From: Geopsychrobacter electrodiphilus DSM 16401
Lineage (GTDB): Bacteria; Desulfobacterota; Desulfuromonadia; Desulfuromonadales; Geopsychrobacteraceae
Assembly (NCBI RefSeq): GCF_000384395.1
Contig: NZ_ARWE01000001.1
Coordinates: 682,001-746,000, forward strand
Reading direction: 5' to 3'
Length of the DNA stretch: 64,000 bases
Part shown: piece by piece, positions 35,537 through 43,552 of the stretch
How the letters are laid out: each line of letters begins with the position of its first letter
Position numbering within the stretch: position 1 is the stretch's first letter
Notes under the pieces: generated by a model
Database searches by the model: none
Told to the model about the DNA's origin: nothing
What the model saw: the letters and a program-made list of their open reading frames with translations, nothing else
Made by a program: the position numbers and the translations under genes

Positions 35537-36581
35537 ACCCTGGCAGCAGCAACTGCGGGACCTGTTGACTGATGTCAATGAACTGAGCGAACGGTTTAAC
35601 CTGGACCCGCAGACGCTGGGCCCGGTCGTCGAACGCTACCCTTTGCGGATCAGCCCTGCGGTGCTTGATCTCATCGAAGCCCCCGGTGATCCGATCTGGC
35701 GCCAGTTTATCCCTGACCCGCGTGAACTTGAAGAGACCGGGCTGGTCGACCCGCTCGGCGAGGAGAACCTCTCGCCGGTGCCGAGTGTCGTGCATCGCTA
35801 CCCCGACCGCGCTCTCTTTCTGGTCAGCAGCAGTTGCGCCAGCTATTGCCGCTTCTGCACGCGTAAGCGTCGCGTCGGTTGCGTCGGCAGCGCCCCCAGC
35901 TTTCGCGAGCTGCGTGACGGGATCGACTACATCGCCGCACATCCGCAGATCCGCGATGTGCTCTTTTCCGGCGGCGACCCGCTGCTGTTGCCCGACGCAG
36001 TGCTCGGCGATCTGCTCAACCGCGTACATCAAATCCCGCATGTCGAAATCATCCGTATCGGCAGTCGCGTACCCCTGACCCTGCCCACGCGGATTACCCC
36101 GCAGCTCTGTCAACTGCTAAAGAAATTTTCCCCCCTGTTCTTGAACACCCATTTCAATCACCCGCGGGAACTGACCCCTGAGGCGGGCGCTGCCTGCCAC
36201 CTGCTGGCTGATCATGGAATTGTCCTCGGGAATCAGACGGTTCTGCTCAAAGGGGTGAACGATGATCCGGCGCTGATCCAGGAGCTGTTCTTCAGGCTCC
36301 TGAAGATGCGGGTGCGCCCTTACTACCTGCATCAGATGGACCTGGTGCGTGGCGGCGAACATTTTCGCACGCCGCTTGACTGCGGACTGGATATTATGGC
36401 GGGCTTGCGTGGCCCGGTTTCGGGACTCGCATCACCACATTTTGTCGTTGATCTCCCCGGGGGCAAGGGGAAGGTGCCGCTGTTGCCAGGCGCCATCCTC
36501 CGACGCGGGCGCGCAACGCAGATTCGTTCGGCGGCCGGAGAATTGATCGACTATCCCGACGCCGGGTCCGAAAACATCTAG
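35529..36581 (+). CDS. KamA family radical SAM aminomutase-like protein (lysine 2,3-aminomutase family)
   Basis: 350 aa. The radical SAM cluster is CASYCRFC at C103, C107 and C110. Downstream are LFSGGDPLLLPD and, near the end, the PLP-binding motif DLPGGKGKVPL with K315. Those are the features of lysine 2,3-aminomutase, but this protein is about 65 residues shorter than KamA and nearer to the EpmB/YjeK size (342 aa). EpmB supports beta-lysylation of EF-P; the only EF-P-like gene here is EfpL with Arg at the loop tip, so a free-lysine or other substrate is also possible. Substrate unresolved. Confidence 0.85.
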   Translation: MNEPWQQQLRDLLTDVNELSERFNLDPQTLGPVVERYPLRISPAVLDLIEAPGDPIWRQFIPDPRELEETGLVDPLGEENLSPVPSVVHRYPDRALFLVSSSCASYCRFCTRKRRVGCVGSAPSFRELRDGIDYIAAHPQIRDVLFSGGDPLLLPDAVLGDLLNRVHQIPHVEIIRIGSRVPLTLPTRITPQLCQLLKKFSPLFLNTHFNHPRELTPEAGAACHLLADHGIVLGNQTVLLKGVNDDPALIQELFFRLLKMRVRPYYLHQMDLVRGGEHFRTPLDCGLDIMAGLRGPVSGLASPHFVVDLPGGKGKVPLLPGAILRRGRATQIRSAAGELIDYPDAGSENI

Positions 36582-36656
36582 ATCCCGGACTGGTTTCGCG
36601 TCTTTTTTTGACCCAGGTCATGTCGCGTGGGCCGAGGATAAGACAGACTTCGACTT

Positions 36657-37676
36657 ATGAAAAATTTTGCGTCTATCCAAGCTCTGCTGGGCCGGAGTCC
36701 CTTGCTCCGCCTGCGTCTGCTGGTGCAATGGGGCATGCTCTGCTGGTGCCTGGTGCTGGGAGTTCAACTTGGCCTGTTCGTCCGTCATTTTGATACGGGC
36801 GGGCGTGCCGCCTACTATCCACGGTTTCCCGGGGTCGAGGCTTTTCTGCCGATCGGCGCGCTGGTCAGCCTGAAAAACTGGCTGTTGAACGGACAGGTCG
36901 ATACGATCCATCCGGCGGCGCTGGTGCTGTTTGTGACTTTTGTTGCGCTGGCGCTCATCACCCGCAAGTCCTTCTGCTCCTGGTTGTGTCCGGTTGGGAC
37001 CATCGAAGAACTGATGTGGAAACTGGGGCAACGGCTTTTCGGCCGTCTCTGGCAACCCTGGCGCTGGTTGGACCGGCTGCTGCAAAGTCTGAAGTATCTG
37101 CTGCTTATTATATTCGTCAAGCTGATCCTGATCGACATGCCCGCGCTGGCGGTCAAGAATTTTCTGGCCGCACCTTACTGGGCGATGGCCGATGTTAAAA
37201 TGTTGCACTTCTTCGCCGGTCTGGCTGGCATTCCGCTCATCACAATTTTATTGCTGTTAATCCTGTCGTTGTTTTTCCGTAACCCCTGGTGTCGTTATCT
37301 CTGTCCCTATGGTGCGTTGCTCGGCATTTTCTCCGTTTTCAGCCCCAGCCGTATCCGCCGCGACCCGCAGGTCTGTATCGATTGTGGTACATGCAGCCGG
37401 GTCTGCCCGGCGCGCTTGCCGGTCGCTGAAAGAATCCAAATTCTCTCTCCGGAGTGCACCGGTTGTCTGACCTGTGTCGCCAACTGTCCGCAAGCGGGGG
37501 CTCTGAATATGGCGTTATTAAAGCACCCCCTTCCGCAATGGGTATTCCCACTCATGGTCTTGCTGGTCTTCACTGGCGGCGTGGCGGGCGGGATGCTCAG
37601 CGGTCATTGGCAGACATCGCTCTCCTATGCAGATTACCAACGCCTGATTCCGTTCAGTCAATTTTTGGGGCACTGA
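36657..37676 (+). CDS. NapH/CcoG-like membrane ferredoxin (4Fe-4S)
   Basis: 339 aa polyferredoxin with five membrane helices. Two membrane-embedded CxxxCP motifs (CSWLCPVG, CRYLCPYG) are followed by two 4Fe-4S sites CIDCGTCSRVCP and CTGCLTCVANCP, then a C-terminal helix. The layout matches NapH/RdxA/CcoG proteins, which pass electrons across the membrane or help oxidase maturation. Neighbouring oxidase and rhodanese/MauE genes suggest electron supply to a periplasmic reductase, but this is inference. Confidence 0.87.
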   Translation: MKNFASIQALLGRSPLLRLRLLVQWGMLCWCLVLGVQLGLFVRHFDTGGRAAYYPRFPGVEAFLPIGALVSLKNWLLNGQVDTIHPAALVLFVTFVALALITRKSFCSWLCPVGTIEELMWKLGQRLFGRLWQPWRWLDRLLQSLKYLLLIIFVKLILIDMPALAVKNFLAAPYWAMADVKMLHFFAGLAGIPLITILLLLILSLFFRNPWCRYLCPYGALLGIFSVFSPSRIRRDPQVCIDCGTCSRVCPARLPVAERIQILSPECTGCLTCVANCPQAGALNMALLKHPLPQWVFPLMVLLVFTGGVAGGMLSGHWQTSLSYADYQRLIPFSQFLGH

Positions 37677-37712
37677 TTGCTTCGCTGAGAGCTTGCCGGT
37701 TATGATGCCGAT

Positions 37713-38420
37713 ATGAAACCAATTCTGATTTTAAAAACAGGCAGTACCTCTCCCGCGATGGCTCATGAATTTGGCGATTTCGAAGACTGGATTATCGCCG
37801 CGAGTGGTGCCGCGCCGGGGCTTTTTACGGTGGCAGATGGCATTATTGAGCCGCTCCCCGCGCTGTCCAAGCTTTCTGGCCTGATTATTACCGGTTCGCA
37901 TCTGATGGTTTCTGATGGCGGGCCGCAGGTTGAGCTCTGGTCAGGACTGGTGCGGAATGCGGTCGCAGCCCGCTTGCCGGTCTTCGGTCTCTGCTATGGC
38001 CATCAACTGCTGAATTATGCGCTTGGCGGAGTGGTGGCCGATCATCCCGGCGGTCTGGAGTTGGGTCAGGTTGAGATAGAGATGGAAGCCGCGGCCCAGG
38101 ATGATCCGCTCTTCAGCGTTCTTCCGACCAGGTTCTCGGCCTACGCGACCCATCTGCAATCGATTCGAAAACTGGCCCCCGGGGCCTTTGTCTACGGATA
38201 TAACGCCTTTGAATCTCATCACGCGGTCCGTTTTGCCCCGGCCGCCTGGGGGGTGCAGTTTCATCCGGAATTTAAGCAGGCGATCATGCATGCCTATATC
38301 CGCCAGCAGCGCAAGCGCCTTGAGAGCGATGCGCAGATGGAGTCACTCGTCAACCAGGTCGAAGCCTTGCCGCAGGCGGGTCTGCTCATCCAGCGCTTTT
38401 GTCAGCTTCTCAGCAGCTGA
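37713..38420 (+). CDS. class I glutamine amidotransferase (GuaA-like domain, stand-alone)
   Basis: 235 aa. The nucleophile Cys is in FGLCYGHQLLNYALGG, and the catalytic His-Glu is in WGVQFHPEF. Single-domain class I GATases of this kind are often annotated as GMP synthase glutamine amidotransferase subunits, but no ATP-pyrophosphatase partner lies nearby; some act as gamma-glutamyl hydrolases. 36 bases after the ferredoxin gene; tail overlaps by 19 bases with the convergent radical SAM gene. Confidence 0.85.
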   Translation: MKPILILKTGSTSPAMAHEFGDFEDWIIAASGAAPGLFTVADGIIEPLPALSKLSGLIITGSHLMVSDGGPQVELWSGLVRNAVAARLPVFGLCYGHQLLNYALGGVVADHPGGLELGQVEIEMEAAAQDDPLFSVLPTRFSAYATHLQSIRKLAPGAFVYGYNAFESHHAVRFAPAAWGVQFHPEFKQAIMHAYIRQQRKRLESDAQMESLVNQVEALPQAGLLIQRFCQLLSS

Positions 38421-39442
38421 GTCAGATTGCCCAGGTCGACCCCAGGTTCGGCTTTAATCGCCCTGAGAATGGCTAACAGTTCAGCATGTTGCGGGTGGTC
38501 TGCCGCGGCCACATCTCTCAACTTGTACGCCTGTCTTGAAAACGTCCCCCAATTGATCAGTCGGCTCAGGTAGAGTTCGGCGCCAATCCCCAGTGCGATC
38601 TGGTGCAGGTCGTTAATCTCCCGGAAATTATTCTGCTGGACCACCATGCTCAGTCGGAGCGGTGCCCCCAGGCTGGCAACGAACTCCAGGTTTCGGCAGA
38701 GGCGCGCGAAGTCGCCGCCCCGATTCAGTGCATAGGTGGCGGCACGACCGGCGTCGACCGAGATTTCGACCGATTTCAACAGGGGTTGCAGAGAAGGGAG
38801 CCGGGCCCAGTGGTTTTCATCAAACAGCAGCCCGTTGCTGTGCAGGCGCAGTTCTTTGAGCTGCGGCGCGTCGTGGGGGGTGATCTGCGTCAGCAGTTTG
38901 AAATAGACCGGGCTGGCAAAAGGGTCGCCGTAACCGCTCAGGGTCAATTGCTCTGCGGTCGGCAACAGCTGCTGCCTGATCCGTTCAGCCAGCTGCTCGG
39001 CCTGGGCAAGGTTGGTACCGTTCGAAATTTGCGGGTGGGGGCGACAGCTCGGGCAGGCGAGGTTGCAGCTGTAATCGAAACAGAGATTGAGGCGCCGCGG
39101 GAGATAGGGGAGGCTGACTTGTCCCTGGGAAATGGCTTTTTCTGCCTGCGAAGATGCTGCTTCGACAGCCTTTGAGGCAGGGTCAAGCAGGCGAGGACAT
39201 CTCTTCTGGCTGCAGTTGTGGTAGCTGCGGTTCAAAATCGATTTACGGATTTCGAGGGCTTGTGGACTGTTCCAGATTTCATCAATGGGTTGGGCGAGTA
39301 GATTGCCGATGGTGCGTTTCAGCCAGGAGGGGCAGCACAGAAACACCCCGCCATCCGGATGGATTTCTGCCCATTCGAAAGGGCGGGGGCAGAGGGCTGC
39401 AGCTACCGTTGATTGAGTCGGGTGTTTCGACATGGTCTTCAT
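38402..39442 (-). CDS. radical SAM protein with N-terminal SPASM-like Cys domain
   Basis: 346 aa. Residues about 15-85 (CPRPFEWAEIHPDGGVFLCCPSWL and IDEIWNS...KRC) look like a SPASM/twitch cluster-binding domain, which here precedes the radical SAM core instead of following it. The core motif is CNLACPSC at about 128-135, followed by LTLSGYGDPF. This order, SPASM-like first, occurs in a subset of peptide-modifying or uncharacterised enzymes. No precursor peptide gene is apparent next to it. Substrate unknown. Confidence 0.82.
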   Translation of the reverse strand: MKTMSKHPTQSTVAAALCPRPFEWAEIHPDGGVFLCCPSWLKRTIGNLLAQPIDEIWNSPQALEIRKSILNRSYHNCSQKRCPRLLDPASKAVEAASSQAEKAISQGQVSLPYLPRRLNLCFDYSCNLACPSCRPHPQISNGTNLAQAEQLAERIRQQLLPTAEQLTLSGYGDPFASPVYFKLLTQITPHDAPQLKELRLHSNGLLFDENHWARLPSLQPLLKSVEISVDAGRAATYALNRGGDFARLCRNLEFVASLGAPLRLSMVVQQNNFREINDLHQIALGIGAELYLSRLINWGTFSRQAYKLRDVAAADHPQHAELLAILRAIKAEPGVDLGNLTQLLRS

Positions 39443-39608
39443 CTATGCAAATAAGCAGGAGGAGAGACTGCATTCTATGGCTTTAAGTTATGGTCGACAA
39501 GTGCTGCGGAATTTTCGTTGCCAACCTGGGAATGAAGACTACTTTTGCGTAAATTCTTGACAGCAATTCGCGGCTTGGTTATCTTCTGATCTTCAAAGGA
39601 GCAAAACA

Positions 39609-39665
39609 ATGTTTCGTCATTTGTTGCCCATAGATCTACTGCTGGTCGTAGTCGTCGTAAACTGA
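39609..39665 (+). CDS. branched-chain amino-acid leader peptide (ilv attenuator)
   Basis: 18 codons from ATG 39609 to TGA 39663-39665: MFRHLLPIDLLLVVVVVN, with five Leu, five Val and one Ile (ATA). AAGGAG lies 7 bases before the ATG. It stands 200 bases upstream of acetolactate synthase with a terminator between. The five consecutive Val codons lie within a hairpin (39654-39671), as expected for ribosome stalling when charged tRNA for Leu, Val or Ile is scarce. Translational attenuation control is inferred from the classic ilv model. Confidence 0.88.
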   Translation: MFRHLLPIDLLLVVVVVN

Positions 39666-39671
39666 CGACGC
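39654..39671 (+). promoter_or_regulatory. pause hairpin over the leader peptide Val codons
   Basis: CGTCGT-AAACTG-ACGACG is a perfect 6-bp stem around the leader peptide stop codon. In attenuators a hairpin here pauses RNA polymerase so that the ribosome can follow. Alternative pairing with downstream sequence cannot be settled by eye. Confidence 0.6.
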
Positions 39672-39761
39672 GCGGCTGCCTTGGTCTGTTTGCAACAAGC
39701 AACAATCGAAGGAGAGCGCGGGAGAAATAACCCGGTGTCCCTTCGCTAAAGCGCTAATGAA

Positions 39762-39795
39762 GGCCACGGGGCACAACCTGTGGCCATTTTTGTTT
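39762..39795 (+). terminator. attenuator terminator before acetolactate synthase
   Basis: Stem GGCCACGGG with CCTGTGGCC, loop GCACAA, followed by ATTTTTGTTT. It lies between the leader peptide and the acetolactate synthase start, so it must be bypassed for expression. Formation would depend on ribosome position on the leader. Confidence 0.88.
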
Positions 39796-39867
39796 GTCCC
39801 TGCAAAAGAGATCGGGCGATTCAAGGCTGCGGGGACCATGTTTTTCATCACCAAAGAGGAGAGGCTT

Positions 39868-41538
39868 ATGAAAAGCGGAGCACAGATTTTACTGGATTGT
39901 CTGAAACAGGAGGGGGTCGATACCATCTTCGGTTACCCCGGTGGCCGCTCGCTGCTGGTTCACGACGCGCTGATGGACGACAAGGAGATTCGCCATATCC
40001 TGGTGCGGCACGAGCAGGGGGCGGCACATGCCGCCGATGGCTATGCGCGAACCACCGGCAAGGTGGGGGTTTGTCTGACGACTTCGGGACCGGGGGCGAC
40101 CAATCTTGTCACGGGGATAGCAACGGCTTACATGGATTCGGTGCCGATGGTGGCGCTGACCTGTCAGGTGCCGACCGCCGAGATCGGCAACGATGCCTTT
40201 CAGGAGGCTGACATGGCAGGTATCACGCGGCCGATCACCAAGCACAACTACGTGGTCACTGATGTCAAGGATCTGGCGCGGGTCATCCATGAGGCCTTTT
40301 ACATCGCCCGCACCCGTCGCCCCGGTCCGGTCCTCATCGATTTGCCGAGTGACGTGCTTGGCGCAAAAATCAAACCTCTGACATACACCCCGGCAAAACG
40401 GCGTGGCTATCAGGAGATGCCGACCCTGAATCATAACCAGCTCAAGCGTGCGGCCGATCTGATCAACAAGGCCAAGCGGCCTTTAATCTACGCCGGCGGC
40501 GGGATCACTCTGTCCAACTCTTCTGACAAGCTGCGTGCGGTGGCCCAAAAAGGGCAGATTCCGGTGACCCATACCCTGATGGGGATCGGCATCATGGATC
40601 CGAAGTCGCCATTGTCGGTCGGGATGCTCGGCATGTACGGCGCCTGGTACGCGAACCAGGCGGTGGGTGAATGCGATTGTCTGATCGCCATCGGCGTGCG
40701 CTTTGACGACCGGGTGACCGGCAAGGTCGCCAGTTTTGCACCCAAGGCCAAGGTGATCCACTTTGATATCGACCCTTCGAGTATCCGCAAGGTGGTGCAG
40801 GGCGGGGTGCCGGTCGTCTGTGACGCGGCCGAAGCGCTGGAGCAACTGATCGACCTGATCGAGGAGAAGGATCATTCTGAGTGGCTGGCGCAAATTGACG
40901 GCTATAAAGAAAAATTTCCCCTGCCGCGTCCCGAGCGAGATCATCTGGCACCCCATGAGGTGATGGAAGCGATCGCCGCTGTCGCCGGTGACACGCCGGT
41001 GGTGGCCTCCGATGTCGGTCTGTCGCAGATGTGGACTGCCAACTATCTGCCGTTTGCCGGCCCGCGCCAGTACATCACCAGCGGTGGTCTCGGCACCATG
41101 GGCTTCGCCTTGCCGGCAGCCCTGGGTGCGGCGCTGGGCAATCCCGACCGCCCGATCTTTGCCATCAACGGCGACGGTGCCTTCCAGATGAACTGCCAGG
41201 AACTGGCGACCTGCGCCCAGTATCAGATTCCGGTCAAGTGCATCATCCTGAATAATGGCAAACTTGGGATGGTGCGTCAGTTTCAGCGGGTGCTGATGAA
41301 AAACCGCTATGCCTCGACCTGTCTCGGTCATCGTGTTGATTTCTGCATGGTCTCGGAAGGGTTCGGGGTCAAGGCGCTGCGCGTCGAGGATAAATCAGAT
41401 CTGCTTGCGGTCCTGCAGCAGGCGATGGCGATCCCCGGTCCGGTGGTGGTTGAGGTGCCGATTCATCCTGATACCTATGCATTCCCGATGGTGCTGCCGG
41501 GGAGTGATGCAACACAGATGGTCTTTGACGCGGATTGA
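39868..41538 (+). CDS. ilvB: acetolactate synthase large subunit
   Basis: 556 aa thiamine-diphosphate enzyme making acetolactate or acetohydroxybutyrate for Val, Leu and Ile. Visible motifs: VDTIFGYPGG with the catalytic Glu in LVRHEQGAAHAADGYAR, LTTSGPGATNLVTG, and the ThDP/Mg site INGDGAFQMN...ILNN. Start ATG 39868 has GAGGAGAGG upstream; an earlier in-frame start crosses the terminator and is unlikely. No small regulatory subunit gene (ilvN/H) follows; a terminator does. Regulation by the upstream attenuator points to a biosynthetic rather than catabolic enzyme. Confidence 0.93.
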   Translation: MKSGAQILLDCLKQEGVDTIFGYPGGRSLLVHDALMDDKEIRHILVRHEQGAAHAADGYARTTGKVGVCLTTSGPGATNLVTGIATAYMDSVPMVALTCQVPTAEIGNDAFQEADMAGITRPITKHNYVVTDVKDLARVIHEAFYIARTRRPGPVLIDLPSDVLGAKIKPLTYTPAKRRGYQEMPTLNHNQLKRAADLINKAKRPLIYAGGGITLSNSSDKLRAVAQKGQIPVTHTLMGIGIMDPKSPLSVGMLGMYGAWYANQAVGECDCLIAIGVRFDDRVTGKVASFAPKAKVIHFDIDPSSIRKVVQGGVPVVCDAAEALEQLIDLIEEKDHSEWLAQIDGYKEKFPLPRPERDHLAPHEVMEAIAAVAGDTPVVASDVGLSQMWTANYLPFAGPRQYITSGGLGTMGFALPAALGAALGNPDRPIFAINGDGAFQMNCQELATCAQYQIPVKCIILNNGKLGMVRQFQRVLMKNRYASTCLGHRVDFCMVSEGFGVKALRVEDKSDLLAVLQQAMAIPGPVVVEVPIHPDTYAFPMVLPGSDATQMVFDAD

Positions 41539-41566
41539 AAATAATTTAAAAGTCATCAATTAAAAT

Positions 41567-41606
41567 GGCCGTTACTCACTTAAACTCCGAGTGGCGGCCG
41601 TTTTTA
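41567..41606 (+). terminator. terminator after ilvB (bidirectional)
   Basis: Stem GGCCGTTACTC with GAGTGGCGGCC, loop of 11 bases, then GTTTTTATG. The preceding TTAAAA also gives a T-run on the minus strand, so it can serve the convergent Nudix gene, which ends at 41618. Confidence 0.8.
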
Positions 41607-41617
41607 TGTCCGAGGTT

Positions 41618-42226
41618 TTACAGGAGTCGCTCAATTCCGAGGCTGACAAAAAACTTCTGCAACAGCCGATAGCTGATTCCCCATAAAATGCGCGCGCAAT
41701 AACCATCCAGATTGAGTGTCGGGTGAGTGCGATCCTTGCCGCGGTACTCGAAACGACGGGGTTGGTTACGTTCCGGGTCGAGCAGCACGCTCAGTGGCAC
41801 GCTGAAGGTTTTGACGACTTCGTGGTTCAGGCGTAACGGCGGGAGTTCGGGCAGCTGATAGAGGTGCGCACTGATACTGACCGGCAGGTAGGCGCCGCTG
41901 ATCGAGCCGAGAGCTCCGAGGTAGGTCTCCGGCGGAAGAGACAGGCCGATCTCTTCGCGTGTTTCGCGTTCGGCTGCGGCGCGACTGTCCCGGTCATGTT
42001 CTTCGATCCCTCCGCCCGGAAAAGCGACATCTCCCGACCAGGGGTCGTTCTGATATTCTGCGCGACGGATAAAAAGTAGTTCCTGCGCCAGAGGGGACCC
42101 GAGGAGGATCATCGCGACAGCCGCGCGACGACCCTCCTGCGGTTCGGTTTCGGTGGAGTTCTGCCTCAATCGTTCGCGGATGCGCTTGAGACAGAAGAGC
42201 TCTGTCGGCACACCAGTCTCAGGCAC
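41618..42226 (-). CDS. CoA pyrophosphatase-type Nudix hydrolase
   Basis: 202 aa from GTG 42226, which overlaps the last codons of efpL in the same way (GTGCCTGA) seen at 23598. The sequence LFIRRAEYQNDPWSGDVAFPGGGIEEHD is the NuBI-like CoA-hydrolase motif, followed by the Nudix box RETREEIGL. It would cleave CoA or oxidised CoA to phosphopantetheine and 3',5'-ADP. Translation is probably coupled to efpL. Confidence 0.83.
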   Translation of the reverse strand: MPETGVPTELFCLKRIRERLRQNSTETEPQEGRRAAVAMILLGSPLAQELLFIRRAEYQNDPWSGDVAFPGGGIEEHDRDSRAAAERETREEIGLSLPPETYLGALGSISGAYLPVSISAHLYQLPELPPLRLNHEVVKTFSVPLSVLLDPERNQPRRFEYRGKDRTHPTLNLDGYCARILWGISYRLLQKFFVSLGIERLL

Positions 42227-42779
42227 GGGAGACGAAGCGGCACTCTCGGGTATCAACCTTAATCCGTTCGCCGCTCTCCAGATAGCCAGGGACCTGAATG
42301 CTGATGCCGGTCTCGAGGATCGCTTCTTTGGTCTGGGCCTGAGCCGTGGCATTTTTGATCGCCGGGGCGGTCTCAGTGACCAGAAGCTCAACCACCATCG
42401 GAGTTTCGAGGCTGACCACCTGCTCGTTGTAGACCCCCAGGGTCACCTCGGAGCCATCGAGCAGATAGCCTTTGACGGCGTCATACACCTCGCCCCCTAC
42501 CTCAAACTGCTCGTAGCTTTCCATATCCATGAACACCCCTTTTTCGCCGTCAGCGTAGAGGTATTGCCCCTTACAACGTGCAAAGTCGGCTTCGTCGATG
42601 CGATCTCCGGACCGGAAGGTTTCATTTAGAAACTGGCCAGTCAAAAGGTTGCGCAGTTTGGCTTTGATCAGGGTGTTGCCGCCTCGTGCAGTCGGTGATT
42701 GCGAACTGACTTCGAGGACGGTATAGGGGGCATTATTCAATTTAACGACGAGTCCTCTTTTTAGATCTGATGCGTTCAT
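42219..42779 (-). CDS. efpL: elongation factor P-like protein EfpL (YeiP)
   Basis: 186 aa, three beta-barrel domains as in EF-P. The loop that reaches the peptidyl-transferase centre reads QSPTARGGNT with Arg at the tip, the YeiP/EfpL sequence, rather than the KPGKGQA-type loop with Lys of canonical EF-P. EfpL helps ribosomes through proline-rich and other stalling motifs. The C-terminus FVSRA overlaps the Nudix start. A separate canonical EF-P may lie elsewhere. Confidence 0.9.
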   Translation of the reverse strand: MNASDLKRGLVVKLNNAPYTVLEVSSQSPTARGGNTLIKAKLRNLLTGQFLNETFRSGDRIDEADFARCKGQYLYADGEKGVFMDMESYEQFEVGGEVYDAVKGYLLDGSEVTLGVYNEQVVSLETPMVVELLVTETAPAIKNATAQAQTKEAILETGISIQVPGYLESGERIKVDTRECRFVSRA

Positions 42780-42904
42780 ACGTCTTTGACTCCTGTGAAG
42801 AAATAGGCTCTTGTCGGTCTTCTGACATATTTATCTGGCGGCTGTCAAGACGCGACAGTTCTCTGGAGGGGGTGAGCCGGGTCATGCACTCAATTGGCAG
42901 TGGT

Positions 42905-43318
42905 TTAAAGGGATTCAGAAGGGATGATCGATTCGGTCTTGCGATAGGCGGTCCCTTGAAAGAGGGCGATCAGGTTGTCCTCCTGGTCGGTGATCCGCAC
43001 TTGATAACTGGAGAGTTTACGATTGATCGAGATCTCCTCCGCTGCGGCGTAAAGAGTGCCCTGGGTCGCTGCACGCAGAAAGCTGGTGCTGGTGTTGATT
43101 CCCATCGCCAGGTTGCCGTGAGAGTTCGAGGCGACGGCGAAAGCGAAATCGGCCAAGGTCAAGATCGCTCCCCCATGAACGGTTTTGGCGCCGTTTAAGT
43201 GGCAGGGTGCGATTTGAAGACTGGCCCAGGCTTTTCCAGGTTCAACCCTGAGTAACTCAATCCCCGTATGCCGTGCGAAATGATCCTGCTCACTGAAGAA
43301 TCTTTTGATCTTTTCCAT
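42905..43318 (-). CDS. PaaI-type hotdog-fold thioesterase
   Basis: 137 aa. The hotdog helix and active-site region is HLNGAKTVHGGAILTLADFAFA with the catalytic HGG and acidic D; the rest (MGINTSTSFLRAATQGTL) fits PaaI/phenylacetyl-CoA thioesterases. It hydrolyses an aromatic or short acyl-CoA; substrate unknown. Separated from efpL by 125 bases; no overlap. Confidence 0.85.
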   Translation of the reverse strand: MEKIKRFFSEQDHFARHTGIELLRVEPGKAWASLQIAPCHLNGAKTVHGGAILTLADFAFAVASNSHGNLAMGINTSTSFLRAATQGTLYAAAEEISINRKLSSYQVRITDQEDNLIALFQGTAYRKTESIIPSESL

Positions 43319-43360
43319 GTTGCGGCTCCGGTTTCGGGTTAAGCCAGGTCGTTAGCTTCT

Positions 43361-43552
43361 TCAACCCCAGAAGTTATCCCCGGTCGATTTTTTGAGCGGC
43401 AAGGGGTTGTGAAGATGTTCGGCACGGTTTGCCTTGCGGCGGCATTTGCCACAGACAAACTGGGGGCTGGTACTGCGTTGATCCGCTTCCTGCATTAACC
43501 CGGCGGCATGAAGTTCACACATCTTTGGTGGTTCGGTTTTCTTGTCGTTCAT
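43361..43552 (-). CDS. small Cys-containing hypothetical protein
   Basis: 63 aa. CELHAAG near the start, then CGKCRRKANRAEHLHN, a CxxC plus possible His/Cys ligands, suggests a zinc ribbon-like module. AAGGAG lies 9 bases before the ATG. It precedes the thioesterase on the same strand with a 42-base gap. No family recognised. Confidence 0.55.
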   Translation of the reverse strand: MNDKKTEPPKMCELHAAGLMQEADQRSTSPQFVCGKCRRKANRAEHLHNPLPLKKSTGDNFWG

